A DNA stretch of 64,000 nucleotides, from assembly GCA_905116865.2 (NCBI GenBank), contig CAJHNH020008459.1:293501-357500 (forward strand), given 5' to 3'. Shown here one piece after another: positions 12,301-24,300 of this stretch. The notes under the pieces were generated by a model, which was not told the DNA's origin, did no database searches, and saw only the letters and a program-made list of their open reading frames with translations. The position numbers were made by a program, and so were the translations under genes. The stretch is from Candidula unifasciata. Lineage: Eukaryota > Mollusca > Gastropoda > Stylommatophora > Geomitridae. How positions within the stretch are numbered: position 1 is the stretch's first letter; every line of letters starts with the position of its first letter.

Positions 12301-15300
12301 AGAAAACCTTAACAGGCATATCGTAAAGGTCGACTAATTAAGGTGTTACCTTCAGAGTCAGAGTGCATTTGCCTGAGAGGCGATGAACCAACAGTCTGCA
12401 TGAAAGAGAGCCAGATTTGTAAAATGGATGTGCATGCAAAACTCAAGTCCTGAAACAAGATTAAAGTCCATAAATGGAAGAACAGCCAGAACTTTCCACC
12501 AGAGTTTACAGTTGACGAAGAAATACAAGAACAGTTTCAGCTCAGTGCACAAACCAAACTCCATGGCACTGACAAGGATCCTGTGTGTGTTTACTGGAAG
12601 CACATGTGCTGTTATTTTTGACAGTTTTTTTTTATAGTAGACTTTGTTAAATTTGATGCCTACTGTTTAAAAATTTTCAAATGTTGAGTGATATTTAACA
12701 AGCACAGTATTGTTTTGTGTGTGCCAAAAAAGAGTGTGTTTGAGAAAAAGTGTAGAATATTGGAGAGAAAACAAAAAGAGAGAAAGTATATTGAGAGAGA
12801 CTTACATGCAAATAAACGTTTGAGAGAGAAACAAAGAGCTGTCTGTGTATGAGAGTGAGAGAGGGATTTTGTTTATGTGAGAGAAAATTACACATAAAGA
12901 AGCAAAGATAGGCAGAGAAGACACAGATAACAGAGACAAAAACAGACAGATAAAGAGACACACAGGAAAGAAAGAGAAAGAAAGCCCAGTGAAGAAACTA
13001 ATTTACTAGCACATATATAAAGATGAGCATACAACTCATTGAGAGAGTTATGGAATGTAAGAAAGGAATGTAGTATGATATAAACTATGCATATTCATGA
13101 ACTGTTATGTTGTTTGGCTGATGTGAATTATGACATGCAGGTGCTGAGATTTTTTTAACTCTACATTTCTGCTCAGGTACCAGGTTGAAAAAGCAAGACA
13201 GCTAAGAAATAGAGAGCATACAAATATGACTGACAGCAAATTTCCGGGTAACTTGATTTTTTAAAATCTGTTGTAGATTTCTTATGTATAGATCATACAA
13301 GATTTTTTTGGGAGGCATGTTATTAGAAATACGTATGCAAATTGAGTCAAAACTGGCAAACATTTTTTTTAAATGTGAAGAGGCAAGTCAGATTGATCAG
13401 TATCATGGTCGATGATAATAGGGGTGACTGGCCGTTATTAAAAAAAGATATTAACTCACTGAACTATGTTTAGGAGTTAAGTGGACATTATCTTAAACCC
13501 ATATATGCAGAATCACCACATGTGAGCTGAAATGCCTGAGAAAAGCCACCAAGATAATCATCGATATAATAATCAGATTGAGTGAATAATTATACTGTCA
13601 GACAGATTTTACTAGATTAATTGATAAACAGCAGGTCGAGTGGTCTGACCATCTTGTAAGGATGCCCATGAAAAAGATTAATCAACAACATTAAAGACAC
13701 TCTACGCCTTCTCGGCATGACAGCGGCCAGTGCCAGCCAGCATGCACTGGATCACAAATTATTTCTCCCCACTACGCTTAACAGGAGATGTGGTTTTTGA
13801 TTATGATGATGGAGAGAGGGGGTGGGGGGGGGGGGGGGGGGGGGGGGAAGAAACAATCAAATGTTTTGACCAAAACCTTCATCATTGAGCACTCACTATC
13901 ATGCCTTGTCTTTATGACATGACCAGGACAAGAACACAGTCATGATCAGAGATTCTGGTGGGCATGTGGGATCATGAATCATGACTACTTATGCTTTCTG
14001 GCTTAACAAATAATGATCATTTGTGTCATATTAGACTAGCATTCTTCACCCTTTTTATATGAAACCGGATAAGAGGAAAAAAATACCTTGCAAAGTACAA
14101 AGACCCCCCCACAAAAAAAATCAAGTGGTATTTTATTTATTACATTCAGTGTTATAAAATTAAGTTTTTTTTAGCTAATGCAACGTTGCTGCTGCTAAAA
14201 AAATCTTACGTATGTAGCTGGAGTGCTGTTTCTGAGAGACAGAGCTCTGCAATGACATTTATTGGATTTCTCTATCTGGTTTTTAACTGTAGCCACTGCA
14301 TGATTTGGCGAATATTTCTAAAGGACTGCCCAGGAAATGTCTACTGACTGATGCTGGTCTACAAATTTAAGGTTGAAAAAAAATTTGGTGCCAGACTGTG
14401 TTAGCAGTGCAGACAAAATTGTAAACACTTAACTGGGGTGAGCTGCAGGCAGTAGTGAAAACCGGCAAATGTTTTTAGTAAATGTGAAAAGGCAAGTCAG
14501 ATACATTAATTCATTACATTAATCCTATACTTAGCATGACTACAGGAGGTAATGGCCACTTTCATGAATGCAGTACTTTCAGACTGGCTGCACAATTTGG
14601 AAGAGCTCACCGTAGAAGCCAGATTTCTTTAATATGCCCTGAAAACATATGCAGAAGTAAGGATAGCTTTGGGTGATTTTCCAGAAACAGAGGGAAAGAC
14701 TAAACACACATCTTGTGTTTTTGTGTGTGCTGAAAAAGTTAATCATTGGTAATTTAAAATCCTTTAACATTTCTCCTACAGATGAGGAGAAAGAAAATGA
14801 AAGTTGTACTGTAGACATTGGAAGCACACACTGTAGAAGCCAGATTTCTTTAATATGCTCTGACAACATGTAAAAACAAAATTCAGGAAAGCATTGGGTG
14901 ATTTTCCCGAAACAAAAAGTGTTAATCATTGGTAATTTAAAATTCCTCAACATTTCTCCAACAGATGAGGAGAAAGAAAATGAAGGTTCTACAGCAGACA
15001 ATGAAGCTGAGCCTGTGGAAGTGCAGGTTGCCAGGGATGAGCTGAAGGTGTTGCACGAGGAGAAATACAAGACAGAGAGGGTCAAGACCACGATACAGAG
15101 AGAGCTGGAGACTGCCAGAAACAAGACTCATAAACTTGAAGAGGTAATCTTATATCTGAAGGTGTTGACAAAATCAGTTTCCAGTTTGTAGCCACACAGA
15201 AAGAAATATTGTGCCTGATATGAAGTCTTTACTGTGTTAATCGGAGCCCATAAAGAAGCAAAGAATAATAACTGTAAACTTTAATGCTTGTCATAAGAGG

Positions 15301-18300
15301 TGACTCAGGAGGGTTGATATAAGACTGGATAATTCTTTTTCTTCTTAGCGTTCATAGCCTGTAAACTAGGGTTAAAAGTCCAGGTTGTCCACTGCTGGAT
15401 TGTGGTCTTGATTCAGAACCTGTTTTGCATGCACATTCATTTTAAAGAGCTGAATTATAAGTATGCAGACTGCTGGTTCCTTGCTTCTCAGGCAGATACA
15501 CTTTCAATGACATGTTTGTTGACTGGGGTTGTCAGTCTATTCTTTGTTCTCCAAACTGGAGCCCTAGAACCCACATGGGAAACTGGCTAATTTATTGCGT
15601 AGAAAGCTTCAGCTGAAAAACTCAACAAATCGTGATCAAGGCTATCATGGGCTTGGTCCAAGGCCTATGATCCAGTGATGATAGGCAGCAAATAAAGTAA
15701 TAATTGGTACATTGTATAAATAATGTGGCTTAGAGGTTAGTGAATTCTTTTGTTTCATGATCCTTGAGTACTAGGGTGGGATTTCTGCAGTGGATGGTTT
15801 TTGTACAATAATATGAGAGTTGCAGTACATCCATCTAAAGGACATCCTCTGTGATGAATTAAAGATGGGTAGAAGATGTCGTGGCTGACCTCTACTATGA
15901 TATAAAGATGTGTGCAAGCGGGACATGAATGATACAGGTATTGAGGTGGTCTCGTGGGAACAAAGTGCCATGGAACATGTTGCATGGAGGGGTCACATTA
16001 GGAAGGTAATGAGAGTGAAGAAACAAATTATTGCCGAAAGGGTGAGAGATGGGTGTCACTAAATACAAATGATGGCAACATTAGTCTTGAAATCCCATAC
16101 TCTATTTATTGAAGACTTTTTCTTAACGCGGGCAGGTCTTGCTAGTCACACCCACCATCACCATGAGCTGCGATTCAGTATAACACTGTCGTCTGGAAGG
16201 ATGGAAAGGTGCCAACTAACCAACTACTGTATAACAGGGAAACACAGAGAACTACTAAAACAGTTACTAATAAACGTAAACTTTTATCAACAGGTGTCAG
16301 CGCAGAATAGAGGGAATTAAAAGATATGATAGAATCACTAATGCTGAAATATGGAGAACAATTGAAACAATAAACTACAGACAGTCATTAACTGGTTCCT
16401 GCACAGAATAGAAAGACTGACATGGTATGATAGAATCTCTGATGGGGAGCTTTGGGAAAGAACTAAATAAATTCTATTGAATCAACAGATGAGGAAACAA
16501 TTCCGGTCTTGGATATGACACACATTAAGAAAACCTAAGAACAATATAGATTGTAGGTCTTTCCACTGGAACCCACAGGGGCAAAGAAATAAGGGCAGAC
16601 CTAAAAATCACATGGTGAAGGGAGCTAGTGAGTGTTGTTAAAAAGATAGGAAGGACATGGGATGAACTGCCTGCATGCAGTAGCAAAGGATAGGATGGTA
16701 TGAGTTGGTTGAGGGCCTATGCTCCATTTGGGGATAAAGGGCAGAAGAAGACATTACTACATATGCATCTTGTATATATGTTTTTCCATGAAGTATAATT
16801 TACAAATCAAACTGTTTGATAACATGTTTAATATTTCTCAAATAGTTGATCCCCGTACGCATCAGCAGTGCAGACCAGCAGGAAATCCTTCATCTGCTGT
16901 GCCGTGTCCACCAGCTGGAAATACAGTCTCTAGAGGGACAGTCAGCCAGTCTGCTGAGGGACTTCCAGATTCGCCACAAAGATATGGTCATCACCAAACT
17001 CCACCACTCTCGGAATTTATCAGATGACATCATCAAGTGCCAGAAAAAAATCATTGATGGTAGTGGTTTTTCACTTATCCTTTATCTTATTTAAATTGAG
17101 TTAAGAACAGACATCACAGCAAAAGCACTCTGTCCTCATCTTCAGGAGCCATTTAGAAGTGCTGTGTTGGCCAGATCTTTTGTTCATTCTCCGCTGTACC
17201 ATGTTCTCCAGATCATTCTCTGCTGTATCATGTTCTCCAGATCATTCTCTGCTGTACCATGTTCTCCAGATCATTCTCCACTGCATCATATTCTCCAGAT
17301 CATTCTCTGCTGTACCATGTTCTCCAGATCATTCTCCACTGTATCATTTTCTCCAGATCATTCTCTACTGTACCATGTTCTCCAGATCATTCTCTACTGT
17401 ACCATGTTCTCCAGATCATTCTCCACTGTACCATGTTCTCCAGATCATTCTCCACTGCATCATATTCTCCAGATCATTCTCTGCTGTACCATGTTCTCCA
17501 GATCATTCTCCACTGTATCATGTTCTCCAGATCATTCTCTACTGTACCATGTTCTCCAGATCATTCTCTACTGTACCATGTTCTCCAGATCATTCTCCAC
17601 TGCATCATATTCTCCAGATCATTCTCTGCTGTACCATGTTCTCCAGATCATTCTCCGCTGTACCATGTTCTCCAGATCATTCTCTGCTGTACCATGTTCT
17701 CCAGATCATTCTCTGCTGTACCATATTCTCCAGATCATTCTCTGCTGTACCATGTTCTCCAGATCATTCTCTGCTGTACCATATTCTTCAGATCATTCTC
17801 TGCTGTACCATGTTCTCCAGATCATTCTCCACTGTACCATATTCTCCAGATCATTCTCTGCTGTACCATGTTCTCCAGATTATTCTCCACTGTACCATAT
17901 TCTCCAGATCATTCTCTGCTGTACCATGTTCTCCAGATTATTCTCCGCTGTATCATGTTCTCCAGATCATTCTCCACTGTACCATATTCTCCAGATCATT
18001 CTCTGCTGTACCATGTTCTCCAGATTATTCTCCACTGTACCATGTTCTCCAGATCATTCTCTGCTGTACCATGTTCTCCAGATTATTCTCCACTGTACCA
18101 TGTTCTCCAGATCATTCTCCACTGTACCATGTTCTCCAGATCATTCTCTGCTGTACCATATTCTCCAGATCATTCTCTGCTGTACCATGTTCTCCAGATC
18201 ATTCTCCACTGTACCATGTTCTTAAGATCATTCTCTGCTGTACCATGTTCTCCAGATCATTCTCTGCTGTATCATGTTCTCCAGATCATTCTCTGCTGTA

Positions 18301-21300
18301 CCATGTTCTCCAGATCATTCTCTGCTGTACCATGTTCTCCAGATTATTCTCCACTGTACCATGTTCTCCAGATCATTCTCTGCTGTACCATGTTCTCCAG
18401 ATCATTCTCCACATTAAATCCCTAAGCCAGTTGGAGCCCGTTAGATAAATAAGGTGATTCTCAAGGGACTTATGGACTCTGACATTGGAGTGGCTAGACT
18501 TGATGGCTGTAACCACAGTGTTGAAGACACCATTGTGACCATGAGAATTTCACATGCTCCCTTACGGGTTTGAGGGCCAGACCGTTCTACACCTTATACG
18601 ATACAGAGTCTGTTGATGCTGAAAAACTGAAAATCTGTGGAGAAAATATGACCTAAGCATGATTCCAGCCAGTTCATATGTGAAGTGCTGAATTATTAGC
18701 TGGTTATGACCCACATGTTTACCCACAAATTGAATCTGCATTTTTAACTCTGATGCAGAGAACAAGCTAGAACAAGAACAAGAGGGAAAGGTAACATCTA
18801 AGAAATTATAGGAAGTGAAAAATAGTGCTTTTAATTAGAATGTAAATATTATAATAAAATAGCACATTATTATTGTTATATAGCAGATACTTTGTGGAAA
18901 TTTGCTCTCATTTCAGCCTGCTATAAAGGTCATAGAATTTTGCCACTTTCTCACCTCACCCGCATAAGAATGCAGGTTACATCTGTAGCTTTTGCGGATT
19001 GAAGAGTTAAAATGTTAATCCCCCTAAATGTTTCATCTCTAGAGCACAAGTTGAAAAGCACCCCAGAGCTGGAACAGCTGTATGTGCTGTACACAGAGGA
19101 ACAGAAACACAGACTGGTCAAAGGGGAAGATATTAGTTCATTTTCTTCTATTGAAAAGGTAATAACTATATATGTGTTCCATTTCTTTGTATAAATAAGG
19201 CAGTTCTGTTTTTTCTCTCAGCAATTGCTAAGAGCCACTGGAAGTGGCAACCATAATGTCGTAGGAAAAATAATGTTTAATAATATGTTCAACTGTTATT
19301 AGCATAAATAAGTTAAACTATTGCAAGCTACAACTGAAGGTATAAGAACACATTATGTTATATAATTTTGAAAACAAAAAGTCAGCAGTTGTATGTAAAA
19401 AAAATAATATTTGAAATTAATCAGTCAATAAATGCACTTAATAGGGTAAAAACCCATGAAGGCATGTTAAAAAAAGGAGAAAAATACAACATGGATTAGA
19501 AAGGGGGCAGGCGTGTTAAGAGGAGAGAGAATGAGGGAGGAAAATTGGTGCAGGCATGTAAATTAGATGAAAGAGGGAATGAGGGAGTAAAAAAGGGGTA
19601 GGAAAAAGAGAGGTTTGAAAGAGCGAGATTATTATCACTATTTCTGCCATGTTATATTGCTGATTTGTTAATTGCTTTTCTCCTTAAATATTCTTCTCAG
19701 ATTGTTTCATCAAGCAATCTGAATTCTGTAACAACACCTAAACGTAAAAGGTAAGTAATATATTTCTTTGTCTGCTGAAATTATTTTCACTACCACATTG
19801 GCGGCTGTAATGGGATTCCATTGTAATACTTGCAGCATTCACATGAAGAGTATCCCCATTGGGTTCCGGGGCCCCATTGTGGGGGAAAACAAGAATAGAT
19901 CCACTGCCTGCCCAAAAGCATGTTGTAAGAGTCGACTAATTAGGAGCTTCCTTCAAAGTCAGAGTACATCTGCCTAAGAGGCAGGGAACCAACAGTATAC
20001 ATGCAGATGAGTCAGACCTGTGAAATGGAGGACACGCAAAACTCAGGTTCTGGAACAGGACACAAGTCCAGAAGTGGACAAACAACCAGAACTTTCTGCC
20101 GGAGTTTGCAGCTGGTGAACGCTGTCGCGTGCGAATGTGCACCAGAACGCACCAGTACGGAGTGAGCAAATAAGACGTCAAAACAATACGTAACGTTGTT
20201 ATGATATTGTTGTTGTCAAAAAGCAGTTGATGTTTATAGTCCGAAGGAGACGGACGTGGGAATCCTTGAGGACGCTTTACCCCGGGATCCCACGGAAGCA
20301 AACGTTATATAAAGTTGGATCCTTGAGGACGTTTTACCCCGGGACTCCAAGACCTCAGCAGGAAGCTGGTAAACGTTACATTTTCGGCAGTACGCCGGTA
20401 TACTTTCATTGCTTAATTCGGACTTGTCCGAGGAGAAAGTAAATCGTCTGGATCTCAAGGTCGGACTGCGACCTATAGTGAGGACATATCATTACATGGA
20501 TGTACGAGTGAGCTTTGGTTGAACGAGTTGATTATTACTTGCATATTTCTCCTTGTATTGCTGATTGTATATATCAATACAACCGTTGGAACTTAACGCA
20601 TAGCGTTCGAGCTCTACCTTTTGAAAGCATTTAAGTAACTACTGTTTTACCCCTACTTGGCCTAATTCATCTTGGTACCACACACATCAGTTTCAAGCGC
20701 CTCCGCACGTAACAATGGAGGCCAGCCTTTAAAGAATGAGGAACCTCTCGTCACAAGTGTGATACGACATTTTGCCGCATTGTTGTGCCTCAAGTTGTAC
20801 ACGAAGCACATTCCAGTTGTCACAGTCTTAACATATCTCTAGCTGTGGATATCGTTCAATGTATCAAGTCGCCGCCGCCGCCGGTCTGTTCTAGCCATCG
20901 CTGGATCTTTATCTGGACTTTATCAATCACTCTTCGTTGGATCTCTGTGCCACTCTTCGTTGGATCTTCATCGGGACCGTATCATTCTTCGTTCGTTGGA
21001 TCTTCATCGGGACCGGATCACTCTTCGTTGGATCTCCGTATCATACTTCGCTGGATCTTCATCATAATCAAGTCACCGTTACTGACTGTGCCACTCTCCG
21101 TGGGATTGAATCGGATCAAGTCGTCCTTTTGGTTGTACATTGATCTGCTACTTGCCGTTGTACCGGTCGTTATTTTAGCGATTTTTCATCGCTAACATTG
21201 CAGTGTGTTGTTTGTACGCCACCCAATTGATGCGTCCGATGTGGCGATTGGTGGGATGTTGTTGCAATCCAGAGAGGGCACCCTACTCCCTGTTGTTTAT

Positions 21301-24300
21301 GCCAGCAGGAAGCTGTCTCCTACTGAATGCCGTTACAGCGTGGGCGAGAGGGAGGCACTAGCCATTTTTTGGGCAGTAGGGAAGTTTACCCAACTCCTGT
21401 ATGGCAGTCACTTCTTTGTCTTGACAGACCATCGTCCACTCGAAGTCTTGAACTCAGCACCCATCAAAAACTCACGCATATTAAGATGGACAATGTTTCT
21501 ACAGACGTTCAACTTCACAGTTATTTATCGCCCAGGGAAAGAAAATGTCTTAGCCGATTTTTTGTCGCGCACCCCAGAGGCATTGGAAGACGATTGATGT
21601 TTATTTGTTGAATTTACATGATATTTAAAATGCATGATGTTATGAAAAATAATTTGGATAACAATAATGTTGTTGATAATAATGCTTAGTGAAGTCAGGA
21701 ATCTATATTTTGCATTCATTTAGTAATGTATTGACGATATATTGAGGAGTGAGTGTGTGTGTTTTCAAGTGTTCTTATTTGCTCTCTCGTACTGGTGCTG
21801 TTTGCCGCGACATGACTCCAGTTTTCCGACCGAGACTACGACAAGTCCTAGTGCTCGGTCGTCCTCGGAAGGGGGGAAAAGCTGTCGCGTGCGAATGTGC
21901 ACCAGAACGCACCAGTACGGAGTGAGCAAATAAGACGTCAAAACAATACGTAACGTTGTTATGATATTGTTGTTGTCAAAAAGCAGTTGATGTTTATAGT
22001 CCGAAGGAGACGGACGTGGGAATCCTTGAGGACGCTTTACCCCGGGATCCCACGGAAGCAAACGTTATATAATGTTGGATCCTTGAGGACGTTTTACCCC
22101 GGGACTCCAAGACCTCAGCAGGAAGCTGGTAAACGTTACATTTTCGGCAGTACGCCGGTATACTTTCATTGCTTAATTCGGACTTGTCCGAGGAGAAAGT
22201 AAATCGTCTGGATCTCAAGGTCGGACTGCGACCTATCGTGAGGACATATCATTACATGGATGTACGAGCGAGCTTTGGTTGAACGAGTTGATTATTACTT
22301 GCATATGTATTCTTGAAATTGATCATTGCATTGCATTTGTCAATACACAAATGGAACTTTTAAAGAGAGTTCTTGTTCTACTACGGAAGCTTCAGCATTC
22401 ATTACTCTTGGCCAGTGGCATGTTAAGTGTTGATGCCACTTGTTAACTTCTGACACCCCTAGTCACTAGCTACACACGCCACAATGAAGGACCGCACGTA
22501 ACAAACGCGAAGAAGACCTGAAGAGTAGTCAATGTTTGTTTTTGTAATTCAGTAAACTAAGTCTTGGTCAGATAGGACAGAGCTAGTGTAGAACAATAGT
22601 CACAATTATCTGTTCTCTGTTAACAGCAAATATTTGACAGCACATACTACACCTGGCATCCTTCATTGTGTCAGCAGCTTCAGACAGAGAAGCACATTCA
22701 GGAAGATATTGGCCTTATCCTAGGAAGAGGTTTTAACCTTGAAAACTTGATGTTATGGCGGGTGAGACCGGGCCAACCAAGCCACTGCTCTTCTGATTCA
22801 GCAGCCTTTGCAGCATTGTTGTTAAAAACACATTTGTGTTATCTTTGAAGCATCTGTGCCACACTTTTATTTGTGATGCACTCATTGCATCATTATCGTG
22901 AACAGTCTTTTGTATTAACTGAATAGTTTCCGCTGAGAAGTTAAAGCTTAACGCAAAATTTGATGCAGTTTCAGGCTTGATTCATTCAGCCATCTCGAAT
23001 GTAACCACCTCATACTGCGCATGCTTACTAAGTAAGTAAAGTAAAGATGCCTTTCCACGCCTTTAGGCGTATCGGGCATATGGGAAGAGCGCCCATATTT
23101 TTTCAGACCATCAGCACTCGGTGGGTAATGTGGTCAGCATTAGGCCGGCTATCTTTACTTTCCCAGGACAGGCATCCTTACTAAACAATGTTAAATAGTC
23201 ACACTGACTTCAATGATTTCATCATTTCTCACCTTTGTGCAAAACAGGCCAATCTATTCGGCTTTCAAGTTACTTTGATGTTATGCAGGCTGTTCTCCTT
23301 TATATTACCTAAGGGTTGTTCTTTTCTGGACACCTCTTACAAGTTCTTTTTATTTCTCTAGATCCTTCTTCTTCTTCTTCAGCATTCTGAGCCTTAGCGG
23401 TTCATTGCTGCAGATATCACTCGCCCCCATTCATCTCTGGTTGGCCTTCTCTTTCCAGTTGGTGACACCAAGTGTTCGCAGGTCTGTCTGGACATTATCT
23501 CTCCATCTAGATTACTTTTATTATATCATTTAGGCTTTATATAAGGTCGGGACAACATTCAACACATAGAGAGAAATGATGATTGTACTTCTAATCAGAT
23601 TTCCACTGGCACCATCAGCATAGACAGTCTTCTTTGGCTCATGAAGAAGGGGACAGAGCAAATGTGGTAGTGTCCTGATCACAGTGGACACGGTTCAGAT
23701 TTTTTTTTTCTTCCAAATAAAGTTGATCACATCATCCATTGTGTGTTGGTTAGTCTAGGTAAATATGGCAATTGCACCATGTACCTCAGGAGACAGTTTC
23801 TAAGCAGCTAGATGCTCACCTAACATGCTCAACGGGACTGGGATAAAACCTCAACAGGCAGATTTAACTTTTTGAGTCCGTTCATAGGTTAATGCCTAGA
23901 AGCCCAGTGAACGCATGATGCGCTCATTTTACATCTCTCTTGACTACCCCTTGCGCCTGTGATGCTAAACCCTCTAGGCCTCAAAGAGTTTTGAAAAAAA
24001 AAGAAATTAACCTCGGCTAACATGAGCAGCATAAAATATTCATTTAAGTAAAGTAAGCTAGCGTGATGCTTATCACATCACCCACCGAGTGCGGGTTGAT
24101 CTGCATAATGTGTGGATCTAGCATTCTATGCCCTGTGCATCACAGGCCTGGCAAGAATCCTTCACTTTTTACTTATTATGTGCCTCATGTGTCATGCATG
24201 AAAATTATCTTTTATTTCTTACATATTTCATTTGCTCATACCATACATAATTATACTATTCAACATGAGAATGGAAACATCAAGACACAGAGGAAGGCCA

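Larger units (their letters stand above)
20123..22503 (+). mobile_element. Ty3/gypsy-like LTR retrotransposon, internally deleted
   Basis: Two LTRs (20123-20714 and 21883-22503), both starting TGTCGCG and ending CGTAACA, are flanked by the 5-bp duplication AACGC (20118-20122 and 22504-22508). After the 5' LTR comes TGGAGGCCAGC, a plausible primer-binding site; before the 3' LTR is the polypurine tract ggaaggggggaaaag. The interior is only about 1.17 kb and keeps just an RNase H piece. No gag, protease, RT or integrase, so it could move only with help. Confidence 0.92.

Noticed and set aside
10796..12330. CRISPR-like arrays (28-bp and 42-bp repeats)
   Set aside because: Repeats are directly adjacent without unique spacers, and the DNA is animal, so these are minisatellites.
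17159..18448. Three overlapping forward frames of 353-429 codons
   Set aside because: They are produced by a 29-bp tandem repeat with no stop codon in any phase. There is no domain, and the region lies inside a spliced intron.
20227..20442. Paired 71-74-codon frames duplicated at 21987-22218
   Set aside because: They lie inside the two LTRs and are duplicated for that reason; no motif.
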